Source of the DNA: Chitinilyticum litopenaei DSM 21440
Lineage (GTDB): Bacteria; Pseudomonadota; Gammaproteobacteria; Burkholderiales; Chitinibacteraceae
Direction: 5' to 3'
NCBI RefSeq assembly: GCF_000428145.1
Contig: NZ_ATZJ01000031.1
Span: forward strand, 1-51,146
Length of the DNA: 51,146 bases
In this document: positions 15,191-24,258 of the stretch, piece by piece
Layout of the letters: each line of letters starts with the position of its first letter
Numbering within the stretch: position 1 is the stretch's first letter
Translations under genes and position numbers: made by a program
Notes under the pieces: generated by a model
Told to the model about the DNA's origin: nothing
The model's input: the letters and a program-made list of their open reading frames with translations, nothing else
Databases searched by the model: none

Positions 15191-16564
15191 TCAGTGCACC
15201 GCCTGCAGCATTTCCTCGACCACCTTCTTGGCGTCGCCGAAGACCATCATTGTGCGATCCATGTAGAAGAGATCGTTGTCGAGACCGGCGTAGCCGGCGC
15301 TCATCGAGCGCTTCACCACCATCACCGTGCGTGCCTTGTAGGCATCCAGAATCGGCATGCCGTAGATCGGGCTGGCCGGGTCGTTCTTGGCCGCCGGGTT
15401 GACGACGTCGTTGGCGCCGATCACCAGCGCCACGTCGGCGGTGCCGAATTCGCTGTTGATCTCCTCCATTTCGAACACCTTGTCGTAGGGCACCTCGGCC
15501 TCGGCCAGCAACACGTTCATGTGCCCCGGCATGCGCCCGGCGACCGGGTGAATCGCATAGCGGACATCGACGCCGCGTTCGCTCAAGAGGTCGGTCAGTT
15601 CCTGCAAAGCATGCTGCGCGCGCGATACCGCCAGGCCATAACCGGGAATGATGATGACCTTCTCGGCATTTTCCATCAGGAAGGCCGCATCGTCGGCCGA
15701 GCCCGAGCGGTAGTTTTTCTGCGCGCTGCCAGCCGGACCTGCCGTCGCCGCTTCCGCGCCGAAGCCGCCGAGCAGCACCGAGACGATGGAGCGGTTCATC
15801 GCCTTGCACATGATGTAGGACAGGATCGCCCCCGACGCGCCAACGCAGGCGCCGGCGATGATCAGCACCGGGTTTTCCAGCGTGAAGCCGATGCCGGCCG
15901 CGGCCCAGCCCGAGTAGGAGTTGAGCATGGACACGACCACCGGCATGTCCGCGCCGCCGATGGGGATGATCAGCGTCACGCCCAGCGCCAGTGCAATCGC
16001 CACCATCATCAGGAAGGCCGCCTGGCTCTCGGACAGGAAGTAGGTCATCCCGAAGCCGAGCATGGCGAGCGCCAGGATCAGGTTCAGCAGATGCTGGCCC
16101 TTGAAGTTGATCGCGCGGGCGCCGAATTTGCCCGAGAGCTTGCCGTAGGCAATGACCGAGGCGGTGAAGGTGATGGCACCGATGAAGGCACCGATGAAGA
16201 GCTCGATCTTCTGCACGCCGCTATGGCTGACACCAGCGTGATAGACGGCCGCAACCGCGATCAGCACGGCCGAGAGGCCGACCAGCGAGTGCATGGCGGC
16301 AACCAGCTCCGGCATCGCCGTCATGGCGACCGTGCGGGCCTTCCAGGCGCCGACAACAGCACCGGCGGCAATCGCGGCGACAATCAGCCAGATGACCGGC
16401 GAATCGGCGACAAAGAAGGTGGTCATGACGGCCAGTGCCATGCCAGTCATGCCGTAGAGGTTGCCGCGCCTTGCGGTGAGCGGGCTGGACAGGCCTCTTA
16501 GCGACAGGATGAACAGCACGGCCGAAACCAGATAGAGCAGGGCGAGTAGGTTTTGCATGATCAT
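15191..16564 (-). CDS. pntB: Proton-translocating NAD(P) transhydrogenase subunit beta
   Basis: 457 residues. It carries the membrane domain II (about eight helices across residues 1-270) and the cytosolic NADP(H)-binding domain III. Seen in domain III: IIIPGYGLAVSRAQHALQEL near residue 310, HPVAGRMPGHMNVLLAEAEV, and the ending KRSMSAGYAGLDNDLFY. With PntA it couples hydride transfer from NADH to NADP+ to proton entry and so supplies NADPH. The start overlaps the upstream subunit by 4 bp (ATGA). Last gene of the three-gene operon, with repeats directly downstream. Confidence 0.96.
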   Translation of the reverse strand: MIMQNLLALLYLVSAVLFILSLRGLSSPLTARRGNLYGMTGMALAVMTTFFVADSPVIWLIVAAIAAGAVVGAWKARTVAMTAMPELVAAMHSLVGLSAVLIAVAAVYHAGVSHSGVQKIELFIGAFIGAITFTASVIAYGKLSGKFGARAINFKGQHLLNLILALAMLGFGMTYFLSESQAAFLMMVAIALALGVTLIIPIGGADMPVVVSMLNSYSGWAAAGIGFTLENPVLIIAGACVGASGAILSYIMCKAMNRSIVSVLLGGFGAEAATAGPAGSAQKNYRSGSADDAAFLMENAEKVIIIPGYGLAVSRAQHALQELTDLLSERGVDVRYAIHPVAGRMPGHMNVLLAEAEVPYDKVFEMEEINSEFGTADVALVIGANDVVNPAAKNDPASPIYGMPILDAYKARTVMVVKRSMSAGYAGLDNDLFYMDRTMMVFGDAKKVVEEMLQAVH

Positions 16565-16932
16565 CCCCTTCCTTGTGCTTTTTCTTGAGCGTTCTTTTTC
16601 TTGAACATTTCGAGCATGCGCTGGGTCACCAGGAAGCCGCCGAAAATGTTGATGCTGGCAAGGAAAATCGCAATGGCGCCCAGCACGCTGGTGGGCGTGA
16701 TCTGCTGGGCGTGGATGTCGACGACCTGCAGCATGGCGCCGACCACGATGATCCCGGAAATCGCGTTGGTGACGGCCATCAGCGGCGTGTGCAGCGCCGG
16801 GGTCACGTTCCAGACGACGTGGTAGCCGACGAAGATGGCCAGCACGAAAATCGTGAGCAGGCCGATAAACGGGTCGGTGCTCAGGCCATGGCTGGCCTGA
16901 CTGACCGCGGAAGCAACAGCGGTTGCGGACAT
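16561..16932 (-). CDS. pntAB: NAD(P) transhydrogenase subunit alpha part 2 (membrane segment)
   Basis: 123 residues with about three transmembrane helices (FIGLLTIFVLAIFVGYHVVW; AISGIIVVGAMLQVV; SVLGAIAIFLASINIFGGF). It is the part of domain II that is fused to the C-terminus of PntA in E. coli and is a separate gene in many other bacteria. Conserved NVTPALHTPLMAVTNAISGI is present. The C-terminal tail is charged (FKKKNAQEKAQGRG). It is 30 bp downstream of pntAA and overlaps pntB by 4 bp. Confidence 0.95.
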   Translation of the reverse strand: MSATAVASAVSQASHGLSTDPFIGLLTIFVLAIFVGYHVVWNVTPALHTPLMAVTNAISGIIVVGAMLQVVDIHAQQITPTSVLGAIAIFLASINIFGGFLVTQRMLEMFKKKNAQEKAQGRG

Positions 16933-16962
16933 GGAATTCTCCCTTTCTTGTGATCAGGCTTG

Positions 16963-18141
16963 TCAGGCGGTCGCGTCGGCCGGCTCGGGCTGGCTGGCCG
17001 GGCTGGCTGGGATTTGCAGGTCGGCGGCGAGTGTCTGGCCGTCGGCGCAGATGCGGGTGGCGACGACGATTTCATCGTCCAGCTGCGGTGCGTAACGGCC
17101 GTCCTTGTCAGTCAGCAAACCCGTAAAGGTCAGCAGGTTGCGCGCATACATGGCCGACGCGTCCGCCGCGAGCAGCGCCGGCAGATTGCCGTGGCCAGCG
17201 ATGATCACGCCGCTCTCACTGGTGATGACTTCATCCGCACGCGACAGCGGGCAGTTGCCGCCGGTGTCGACCGCCAGATCGACGATCACGCTGCCGGGCC
17301 TCATCTGCGCCACGGTGTCTGCCGTCACCAGCACGGGCGCGGCCTTGCCGGGAATCTGCGCGGTGGCGATGACGATGTCGGCCTGGGTGGCATGCTTGGC
17401 GATCAGCGCGCTCTGGCGGGCCTGATAATCCGCCGACATCTCGCGTGCATAGCCGCCCAGATTTTCCAGTGACGCCTTTTCTTCGGCGCTCAGCTCAACC
17501 TCGACAAACTTCGCGCCCAGCGACTCGACCTGTTCGCGCGTGGCGGGGCGCACGTCGAAGACTTCGACGACCGCGCCGAGGCGCTTGGCGGTGGCGATCG
17601 CCTGCAGGCCGGCGACACCGGCGCCCAGGATCAGCACCTTCGCCGGTTTGACGCTGCCGGCGGCCGTCATGAACATGGGCATGAAGCGCGGATAGTATTG
17701 GGTGGCCAGCAGTACGGCGCGGTAGCCGGCAATATTTGCCTGTGAGGACAGGATATCCATGGCCTGGGCCCGGGTGATGCGCGGGATGCGCTCCAGCGCA
17801 TAGGCGCTGATGCGTTTCTGGTTCAGCTCGGCAAAACAGGGGTAGCGCCAGGCGTCGAAATGCGCGAGCACCGCGCAGCCTGCGGGCAGCGCGGCGATTT
17901 CGGCGGCGGCGGGCGGGCGTACCTTCATCACCAGCGTGGCGCCGGCAACGGTGGCGGCAAAATCGTCGCACAGCGTGGCGCCGGCGGCGCTGAAATGGTC
18001 GTCCGGGATGGCGGCCCAGTGCCCGGCGCCGCGTTCGACGGCGATCTGGTGGCCGGCGGCGATCAGTTTCCTGACCGTGTCCGGGGTGGCGGCGACGCGG
18101 CGTTCACCCGGGCTGTGTTCGGTGGGTATGGCGATCAGCAT
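16963..18141 (-). CDS. pntAA: NAD(P) transhydrogenase subunit alpha part 1 (NAD-binding)
   Basis: 392 residues; the soluble domain I that binds NAD(H). Seen: N-terminal MLIAIPTEHSPGERRVAATPD; SSQANIAGYRAV near residue 133; the Rossmann motif ILGAGVAGLQAIATAKRLGA near residue 170; DLAVDTGGNCPLS near residue 290. The C-terminal 20 residues are Ala/Pro-rich and probably link to the membrane. First gene of pntAA-pntAB-pntB. Divergent from the DUF2325 gene across a 203-bp gap. Confidence 0.96.
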   Translation of the reverse strand: MLIAIPTEHSPGERRVAATPDTVRKLIAAGHQIAVERGAGHWAAIPDDHFSAAGATLCDDFAATVAGATLVMKVRPPAAAEIAALPAGCAVLAHFDAWRYPCFAELNQKRISAYALERIPRITRAQAMDILSSQANIAGYRAVLLATQYYPRFMPMFMTAAGSVKPAKVLILGAGVAGLQAIATAKRLGAVVEVFDVRPATREQVESLGAKFVEVELSAEEKASLENLGGYAREMSADYQARQSALIAKHATQADIVIATAQIPGKAAPVLVTADTVAQMRPGSVIVDLAVDTGGNCPLSRADEVITSESGVIIAGHGNLPALLAADASAMYARNLLTFTGLLTDKDGRYAPQLDDEIVVATRICADGQTLAADLQIPASPASQPEPADATA

Positions 18142-18282
18142 GATGGCGATCCTGATGGCATTGAATGTCGGGTGCGGGTATTAGCGCACCAATGGCCATC
18201 GCAAACTTTGACGTGACACAACGCCGACGCCGGTTTGTCAGGGTTTTGCCCTACCCGCCGCCGATTTCACACAAATGCAATT

Positions 18283-18297
18283 GATAACGATTATCGT
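18283..18297. promoter_or_regulatory. Fur box upstream of the DUF2325 gene
   Basis: TGATAACGATTATCG matches the 7-1-7 Fur consensus (TGATAAT-N-ATTATCA) at all but two defined positions. It lies 47 bp upstream of the DUF2325 ATG and suggests iron repression. A short inverted repeat TGTATCG/CGATACA (18302-18308, 18327-18333) sits between it and the gene. Confidence 0.65.
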
Positions 18298-18344
18298 TTG
18301 ATGTATCGTGAGCGCATCTCTCCTTTCGATACAGGTAATCCACG

Positions 18345-18683
18345 ATGAATGCCTATCTGGTTGGCGCTGATGTACTGGGCAATATTCCCGATCTGCTCGC
18401 GCAGCGCGGCATCCGCATCCAGCACCATGTGTCCGGGCGCAATGTCGCGCACCAGCGCCGCCCCGCCTCGCTGCGTGGCGCCGATCTGCTGATCCTCTTC
18501 ACCGATTTCCTCAGTCACAATGTGATGCGCGCCTACCGCGAGCTGGCGCAGGAAGAGCAGATCCGCTTCGTCGCCTGCCGCCGCTCGGTCTGTGCGCTGT
18601 CGCAATCGCTCGACAAGCTCGAATGTTCGACTCCGGCCGCCAAGGCCTGCGAAAGCTGCCCGAAGCGCAAGAACAGGCACTGA
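18345..18683 (+). CDS. DUF2325 family protein
   Basis: 112 residues. The N-terminal half (NAYLVGADVLGNIPDLLAQRG) and the motif DLLILFTDFLSHNVMRAYRELA, followed by VACRRSVCALSQSL, identify the DUF2325 family, whose function is not known. Four cysteines cluster in the C-terminal third (CRRSVC and C-X9-C-X2-C around residues 82-107), which may bind metal. The gene is preceded by a strong Fur box, so it probably responds to iron. It is monocistronic; a 50-bp repeat and a strong terminator follow before the flagellar block. Confidence 0.8.
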   Translation: MNAYLVGADVLGNIPDLLAQRGIRIQHHVSGRNVAHQRRPASLRGADLLILFTDFLSHNVMRAYRELAQEEQIRFVACRRSVCALSQSLDKLECSTPAAKACESCPKRKNRH

Positions 18684-18785
18684 TGCTCGCGCCGTACCCA
18701 CCGCTGCGTTCGCGGCAGTGCCAGCGAAACGGCAGGCAGGGAGCGCAGCGGCGCGGCCATGACAATGTCATGCAGTAATTCCATT

Positions 18786-18835
18786 GGGTATTGGCTTGTG
18801 ACCTTTTCATATAAAAGGCTTCAAGCCAATACGGC
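18786..18835. repeat. 50-bp palindromic repeat, copy 2
   Basis: GGGTAT start, GACC at offset 15, AATAC near the end. This copy is nearly a perfect hairpin: arms GTATTGGCTTG and CAAGCCAATAC with an inner CCTTTT/AAAAGG stem. It lies about 100 bp after the DUF2325 stop. Confidence 0.65.
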
Positions 18836-18847
18836 ATGATGTATCTG

Positions 18848-18878
18848 AAAAAGGCGGCGTGCCAGATGCCGCCTTTTT
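18848..18878 (+). terminator. Intrinsic terminator before the flagellar block
   Basis: Perfect 11-bp stem AAAAAGGCGGC (18848-18858) with GCCGCCTTTTT (18868-18878), ending in a T run. The A run on the other side makes it potentially bidirectional. It separates DUF2325 from flgB. Confidence 0.85.
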
Positions 18879-18958
18879 GCGTTTGCGGGGGTGGAAGACT
18901 GGTCGCAGAGCGCGCGCGGCACGAGCTGCTTGCATTCGCGTCATGGAGATTCTGCAGG

Positions 18959-18976
18959 TTGGCATGAATCCTGCTT
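18959..18976 (+). promoter_or_regulatory. Sigma-54 promoter of flgB
   Basis: TTGGCATGAATCCTGCTT has GG and GC exactly 10 bp apart (18961-18962 and 18973-18974), the -24/-12 arrangement. It is 30 bp upstream of the flgB ATG. An enhancer-binding flagellar activator (FlrC/FleR type) would be expected. Confidence 0.75.
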
Positions 18977-19005
18977 GATAAGCGGCGGGAACCCGGAGAC
19001 GATTC

Positions 19006-19419
19006 ATGCTTGCCCAACTCAGCACCTATTTCCAGCCGCAGGAAACCGCCCTCAAGCTCGCCGCATATCGCCAGGAAGTGCTGGCGTCGAATATCGCCAA
19101 TGCCGACACGCCGGGCTACAAGGCGCGCGATTTTGATTTCGGCAAGGCCTACGTCGCCGCGCGCGCCGTGCAAAGGGCTGGCGGCAACGAGGTGCTGGCG
19201 CGTACCGACTCCCGGCATCTGCAGCCGTCCCGGCGGATTGATCCGCTGCAGCCGGAGTTGGGTTACCGCAATCCGCAGCAGCCCTCGATCGATGGCAACA
19301 CCGTCGACATGAACAATGAAATGAGCGAGTTCTCGCAGAATGCGCTGCGCTACCAGGCCGCGCTGACCTTCTTCCAGCGCCGCGTCGAAGGCATGCGCAC
19401 CGCGCTGACCGGGCAATAA
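19006..19419 (+). CDS. flgB: Flagellar basal-body rod protein FlgB
   Basis: 137 residues. Seen: the flagellar rod N-terminal motif EVLASNIANADTPGYKARDFDF at about residues 24-45 and the C-terminal amphipathic NEMSEFSQNALRYQAALTFF. FlgB forms the proximal rod in the periplasm and is exported by the flagellar type III apparatus, so it has no signal peptide. First gene of the block flgBCDEFGHI, driven by the sigma-54 promoter just upstream. flgA, flgM and flgN, often near flgB, are not here. Confidence 0.95.
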   Translation: MLAQLSTYFQPQETALKLAAYRQEVLASNIANADTPGYKARDFDFGKAYVAARAVQRAGGNEVLARTDSRHLQPSRRIDPLQPELGYRNPQQPSIDGNTVDMNNEMSEFSQNALRYQAALTFFQRRVEGMRTALTGQ

Positions 19420-19429
19420 GGGGTAAGAA

Positions 19430-19837
19430 ATGTTCCGCGTTTTTGATATTGCATCCTCCGCCGTGCATGCCCAGTCGGCCCGCCTGAATGCGGTGGCCAG
19501 CAATCTGGCCAATGCCGAATCGGTGACCAGCTCCAATGGTCAGCCTTACCGCGCCAAGCAGGTGGTGTTCCAGGCTGCGCCAGTTGGTGCGGCGGGCAAA
19601 TCCGGCGTCGGCGTGAAGGTGGCGGGCGTCATCGAAGACCAGGCGCCGCCGAAGCTCAGCTACGAGCCGCACAACCCGCTGGCCGATGCCAATGGCTATG
19701 TGGCGCGCCCGAATGTCGATGTGGTCGAGGAAATGACCAATATGATCTCGGCCTCGCGCTCCTACCAGATCAATGTCGATGTCATGAATACCGCCAAAAC
19801 CCTGCTGATGCGCACCATCGCCATCGGCCAGTCCTGA
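19430..19837 (+). CDS. flgC: Flagellar basal-body rod protein FlgC
   Basis: 135 residues. Seen: the N-terminal SAVHAQSARLNAVASNLANAES rod motif; the middle GYVARPNVDVVEEMTNMISASRSYQINVDVMNTAK, the diagnostic C-terminal coiled region. A rod subunit assembled after FlgB. It starts 10 bp after flgB with a GGGGTAAG ribosome-binding site. Confidence 0.96.
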   Translation: MFRVFDIASSAVHAQSARLNAVASNLANAESVTSSNGQPYRAKQVVFQAAPVGAAGKSGVGVKVAGVIEDQAPPKLSYEPHNPLADANGYVARPNVDVVEEMTNMISASRSYQINVDVMNTAKTLLMRTIAIGQS

Positions 19838-19858
19838 GCGTTTTAAGGAGAACTCATC

Positions 19859-20560
19859 ATGGCGACCGCAACGGCCAGTGTTTCGAACCAGTTTGACTAC
19901 AGCGCGCTCAACGGGGCGAATTCCAAGAAGAAATCCGACATCGAGCAGCAGCAGGACCGTTTCCTCAAGCTGCTGGTCAAGCAGCTGCAAAGCCAGGATC
20001 CGATGAATCCGATGGATAGTGCGGAAACCACTTCGCAGATGGCGCAGATCAATACCGTGACCGGCATCGAGAAGCTGAACCAGACCATGGGCACGATGAT
20101 GTCGCTGTATGCCGGTACGCAGGTGATGCAGGCGGCAGGCCTGATCGGCAAGGAAGTGCTGTCGCCCGGCAAGGAATTCCATTTTGACGGCAAGAGTGCC
20201 GAGCTGCGGCTTGAAGCTCCGGCGGCGCTCAAGAGCGCAACGCTCACCATCAGCGACAAGAACGGCAAGGCCGTGGCCACCATTCCGTATGGCGCCTTGC
20301 CGCCCGGCGGCAAGGCCATCGAGTGGGATGGCAAGAAAGCCGATGGCTCCGTGTTGCCGGCCGGTGACTATACGGTGACGGCCAAGGGCGTGCAGGCCGA
20401 GGATGGCAAGGAAATTGCTTTGACCATGCAAACCTGGCAGGCCGTGAAGTCGGTCGAGTTTGGCGCCAATGGCGTGGTTGCCCTGCTGGCCAATGGCGGC
20501 AAGGCCGATTTTGGCAGCATTGTACAAATTCAGGACGGCAAGAAAGCCGTTGCAGCGTAA
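19859..20560 (+). CDS. flgD: Flagellar hook assembly (cap) protein FlgD
   Basis: 233 residues. Seen: QQQDRFLKLLVKQLQSQDPMNPMDSAE, the FlgD N-terminal signature, near residues 33-59; a FlgD Ig-like/Tudor region (DKNGKAVATIPYGALPPGGKAIEWDGK) near 138-165; and the ending SIVQIQDGK. FlgD caps the growing hook and is discarded later. It starts 21 bp after flgC with an AAGGAG site. Confidence 0.95.
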   Translation: MATATASVSNQFDYSALNGANSKKKSDIEQQQDRFLKLLVKQLQSQDPMNPMDSAETTSQMAQINTVTGIEKLNQTMGTMMSLYAGTQVMQAAGLIGKEVLSPGKEFHFDGKSAELRLEAPAALKSATLTISDKNGKAVATIPYGALPPGGKAIEWDGKKADGSVLPAGDYTVTAKGVQAEDGKEIALTMQTWQAVKSVEFGANGVVALLANGGKADFGSIVQIQDGKKAVAA

Positions 20561-20574
20561 TTCAGGAGTAAATC

Positions 20575-21975
20575 ATGGGCTTCCAGCAAGGTCTTTCCGG
20601 CTTGAATGTTTCGTCCAAGAATCTGGATGTGATCGGCAATAATGTGGCGAATGCCCAGACGGTCGGCTTCAAGGGTTCGCGTGGCGAATTCGCCGACATT
20701 TACGCCGCCACCTTCGGTACCGCCGCCAATGTGGCCGGTATCGGTGCCAAGGTCACCAACATCGCCCAGCAGTTTGCGCAGGGCAATCTGACCACCACCA
20801 ATAATCCGCTGGATATCGCCATTTCCGGAAATGGCTTTTTCCGCATGCAGGACACGACCGGTTCGATCAGTTACACGCGCAACGGCCAGTTCCAGCTCAA
20901 CAAGGATGGCTATATCGTCAACAATGGCCAGTATCTGACCGGCTGGCCGGTTGACCAGAGCAGTGGTCTGGTGCTGGCCGGCAGCAATCCGCTGCCCATC
21001 CAGCTGCAGTTTTCCAATATCGGCGCGCAGGAAACCGGGGGTTCTGGCGTGAGCGGTGCTGGCCTTGATCTGGGGGTCAACCTGAATGCTCAGGATAAGG
21101 TCATCAATGATGTATCCAATGCCAACCCTGGGCCCGCATTCTCGTACACCGATCCAACCACCTACAACTACTCCACCTCGGCCACTGTGTACGATTCGCT
21201 GGGCGTGGCGCATACCCAGACCATGTATTTTCGCAAGCAGGATCCGGGGGCGACGGTGCCCGGACCTGGCGCGGTCAATACCTGGGATGTGTATTACTCG
21301 GTGGATGGCAAGCCGGTAAACCTGGACGGTACGCTGGCCGACCCGACGGGGGTGCCACCGGTGCCGCTCAATGCGCTGGTCGGGACGCTGAGTTTTGACG
21401 GCAATGGCCGTTACGTAGATTACACCTCGAATATTGCGGCCGCGCCGGTTGCGCCGGAATTGCCGATCAGCGCCAATGCCGGTGATGACTGGCTGTATGT
21501 GCAGACCGGGGCGCTGAACAATGGCTCGAACGGCTTGAGCTTTCAGCTTTACTTTGACAAGTCCACCCAGTTTGGCAGCCCCTATAACGTTAACTCTCTG
21601 GCGCAGGATGGCTATACCGACGGTATTCTGACCGGTATTTCGGTGAGCAAGGAAGGCGTGGTGCAGGGGCGTTATTCCAACGGTGAAACCCGCGATGTGG
21701 CCCAGGTGGTGCTGTCGACCTTCACCAATCCGCAGGGCTTGCAGCCGGTGGGTGACAATCGTTGGGTGGAGTCGTATTCCTCCGGCCAGCCGCTGGTCAA
21801 TGCGCCGGGCACGGGCAGTACCGGCCTGCTGCAGTCGGCGACGCTGGAAGATGCCAACGTCGACCTGACCAGCGAGCTGGTCAACCTGATTACGGCCCAG
21901 CGCAATTATCAGGCCAATGCCCAGACGATCAAGGCGCAGGACACCATCATGCAGACCCTGATCAATATCCGCTAA
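20575..21975 (+). CDS. flgE: Flagellar hook protein FlgE
   Basis: 466 residues. N-terminus GFQQGLSGLNVSSKNLDVIGNNVANAQTVGFKGSRGEFADIYA is the standard hook motif; the C-terminus ELVNLITAQRNYQANAQTIKAQDTIMQTLINIR is the matching coiled region. The variable middle (residues about 150-390) forms the hook surface domains and is larger than in E. coli (402 residues). It follows flgD by 14 bp. Confidence 0.96.
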   Translation: MGFQQGLSGLNVSSKNLDVIGNNVANAQTVGFKGSRGEFADIYAATFGTAANVAGIGAKVTNIAQQFAQGNLTTTNNPLDIAISGNGFFRMQDTTGSISYTRNGQFQLNKDGYIVNNGQYLTGWPVDQSSGLVLAGSNPLPIQLQFSNIGAQETGGSGVSGAGLDLGVNLNAQDKVINDVSNANPGPAFSYTDPTTYNYSTSATVYDSLGVAHTQTMYFRKQDPGATVPGPGAVNTWDVYYSVDGKPVNLDGTLADPTGVPPVPLNALVGTLSFDGNGRYVDYTSNIAAAPVAPELPISANAGDDWLYVQTGALNNGSNGLSFQLYFDKSTQFGSPYNVNSLAQDGYTDGILTGISVSKEGVVQGRYSNGETRDVAQVVLSTFTNPQGLQPVGDNRWVESYSSGQPLVNAPGTGSTGLLQSATLEDANVDLTSELVNLITAQRNYQANAQTIKAQDTIMQTLINIR

Positions 21976-21994
21976 CCACTAGGCGCGCAACTTC

Positions 21995-22735
21995 ATGGAT
22001 CGTCTGCTCTATGTGTCGATGACCGGTGCCAAGCACGCGCAGCTGCGTCAGGCCACCGTGTCGCACAATCTGGCCAATGTCGGCACCACGGGGTTTCGCG
22101 CCGATCTGGCGGCCTTTCGCGCCGTGCCGGTGATTGGTGGTCCCGGCCATGCCACTCGCGCGTATGCGGTCGAGCAGAGCACTGGTTCAAACTTCAGCCA
22201 GGGGCCGTTCCAGATTACCGGGCGCGAGCTGGATGTGGCGGTAAAGGGCGAGGGCTGGATTGCGGTACAGACGCCGACCGGTGAGGCCTATACCCGCAAC
22301 GGTCATTTCGATATCGATGCGACCGGCATGCTGAAGACGCTGGATGGCCAGCCGGTGCTGGGCGAAACCGGGCCGCTGCTGGTGCCGGAAAATACCCGCC
22401 CCAGCATCGCGCCGGATGGCACCGTGAGCGCGATTGCTCTGGATAATCCGACGCAAGCGGTCGAAATTGGCCGCATTCGCCTGGTGCGCGCCGACGCGGC
22501 CGAATTGCAGAAGGGCAATGATGGCCTGTTCCGTTTGCGCAATGGCGAGCCCGCCGAGGCTGATGCGACGGTCAGCCTGACCGTGGGTGGCCTGGAGGGC
22601 AGCAATGTCAATGCCGTGGAAGAGCTGGTGAGCATGATTTCGACCCAGCGCCATTACGATTTGCAGATCCGCATGATGCAGACCGCCGACCAGAATGCAC
22701 GCGCCGCGTCGCAGCTGCTGTCGATGAACGGCTGA
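21995..22735 (+). CDS. flgF: Flagellar basal-body rod protein FlgF
   Basis: 246 residues. Seen: MDRLLYVSMTGAKHAQLRQATVSHNLANVGTTGFRADLAAFRAVP at the N-terminus and VNAVEELVSMISTQRHYDLQIRMMQTADQNARAASQLLS at the C-terminus, which together separate FlgF from FlgG. Proximal rod protein. It starts 19 bp after flgE. Confidence 0.95.
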   Translation: MDRLLYVSMTGAKHAQLRQATVSHNLANVGTTGFRADLAAFRAVPVIGGPGHATRAYAVEQSTGSNFSQGPFQITGRELDVAVKGEGWIAVQTPTGEAYTRNGHFDIDATGMLKTLDGQPVLGETGPLLVPENTRPSIAPDGTVSAIALDNPTQAVEIGRIRLVRADAAELQKGNDGLFRLRNGEPAEADATVSLTVGGLEGSNVNAVEELVSMISTQRHYDLQIRMMQTADQNARAASQLLSMNG

Positions 22736-22775
22736 TCGCGGCTCATTTGAAGAATACCGAGAAGGAAACAGCATC

Positions 22776-23561
22776 ATGATGCGTTCGTTGTGGACTGGCA
22801 AAACCGGCATGGATGCCATGCAGATGAATGTTGACGTGATTTCGCACAACCTCGCGAACGTCAACACCACCGGTTACAAGCGCGAACGCGCCGTATTTGA
22901 AGACCTGCTGTACCAGAACCTGCGTCAGCCCGGTGGGGCGACCAGCCAGCAGACCCAGCTGCCCACCGGTCTGCAGATCGGTACCGGCTCCCGCGTGGTT
23001 GCCACCAGTCGCGCCTTCATGCAGGGCGGCCTGCAGGCGACCGAGGGCCCGCTGGATCTGGCCATCAATGGTCAGGGCTTTTTCCAGATCGCCATGCCGG
23101 ATGGCACGACGGCCTACACGCGCGATGGCACCTTCGAGGTCGACAGCCAGGGCAATGTGGTGACCTCCAGCGGTTACGCATTGCAGCCGGCGCTGCAGGT
23201 GCCGCAGGGTACGACCCAGCTGACGGTGGGCAAGGACGGCACGGTCACCGCCATCATCAACAATGACTCGGCTGCGCCGGTGCAGCTGGGCAACATCCAG
23301 CTGGCCACCTTCATCAACCCGCCCGGCCTGCAGGCTGTGGGTGAAAACCTGTTCCTGGAAACGGCCGCCAGCGGTGCGCCGACGGTCGGTCAGCCGGGGA
23401 CCAATGGGCTGGGCGCCATCAACCAGGGGTATATTGAGACCTCCAACGTCAATGTGACCGAAGAGCTGATCAACATGATCCAGGCGCAGCGCGCCTACGA
23501 GCTCAACTCGCGTTCCGTGCGTACCTCCGATGAAATGCTGCAGAAACTGACCCAGTTGTAA
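22776..23561 (+). CDS. flgG: Flagellar distal rod protein FlgG
   Basis: 261 residues, the usual length. Seen: MRSLWTGKTGMDAMQMNVDVISHNLANVNTTGYKRERAVFEDLLYQ, then TEGPLDLAINGQGFFQI and the ending VTEELINMIQAQRAYELNSRSVRTSDEMLQKLTQL. FlgG builds the distal rod. A 40-bp gap with GAAGGAA ribosome-binding site separates it from flgF. Confidence 0.97.
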   Translation: MMRSLWTGKTGMDAMQMNVDVISHNLANVNTTGYKRERAVFEDLLYQNLRQPGGATSQQTQLPTGLQIGTGSRVVATSRAFMQGGLQATEGPLDLAINGQGFFQIAMPDGTTAYTRDGTFEVDSQGNVVTSSGYALQPALQVPQGTTQLTVGKDGTVTAIINNDSAAPVQLGNIQLATFINPPGLQAVGENLFLETAASGAPTVGQPGTNGLGAINQGYIETSNVNVTEELINMIQAQRAYELNSRSVRTSDEMLQKLTQL

Positions 23562-23567
23562 TTCGCC

Positions 23568-24254
23568 ATGATCCTTCGTTCCGAACTGTTCCGGCTGCCC
23601 CTTCTGCTGGCCTGTTGCGCCATGCTGGCGGCCTGCGCCGCTCCCAAAACCATCATCACCCAGCCCGTGAGCAGCCGCCCGCAGCCGCAGGCAACGGCCG
23701 AGACGAGCAATGGCGCGATTTTCCAGGCGGCGAATGCCAAGCTGCTGTTCGAAGAGCCGAATGCGCGCATGGTCGGCGACACCCTGCTGGTGCAGATCGA
23801 GGAAAACCTTACCGCCGCCAACAGCGCCAACAGCAAGACCAGTCGCGCCGGCACCATCGATGTCGCCGGCAATGCCAGCGCGCCGTACTTCCCGGGGGTG
23901 CTGGAAAAACTCTTCAATGCCACGATTACCGGCAGCAGTACCAATACCTTCGAGGGTGATGGCGAAACCAATGCCAGCAACCGTTTCCGCGGTTCCATCA
24001 TGGTGACGGTGGTGAATGTGCTCCCCAACGGCAATCTGGTGGTGGGCGGCGAGAAGCAGGTTGCCATCAATGGCGAACTCAATACCGTGCGCCTGACGGG
24101 CGTGGTGAGTTCGCGCGACATCAAGGCTGGCAATACGGTGTCGTCGACGCGTGTCGCCGATGCGCGCCTGGAGCAGGTGGGCGAGGGGGCGATCAATGAT
24201 TCGAACACCATGGGCTGGCTGCAGCGCTTCTTCCTGAGTGTCTGGCCGCTATAA
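23568..24254 (+). CDS. flgH: Flagellar L-ring lipoprotein FlgH
   Basis: 228 residues. The N-terminal signal ends with the lipobox LAAC (Cys near residue 24), so it is anchored in the outer membrane, where FlgH forms the L-ring bushing. Seen: GAIFQAANAKLLFEEPNARMVGDTLLVQIEENLTA and the C-terminal VSSRDIKAGNTVSSTRVADARLEQVGEGAINDSNTMGWLQRFF. It starts 6 bp after flgG. Confidence 0.95.
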   Translation: MILRSELFRLPLLLACCAMLAACAAPKTIITQPVSSRPQPQATAETSNGAIFQAANAKLLFEEPNARMVGDTLLVQIEENLTAANSANSKTSRAGTIDVAGNASAPYFPGVLEKLFNATITGSSTNTFEGDGETNASNRFRGSIMVTVVNVLPNGNLVVGGEKQVAINGELNTVRLTGVVSSRDIKAGNTVSSTRVADARLEQVGEGAINDSNTMGWLQRFFLSVWPL

Positions 24255-24258
24255 ACCA

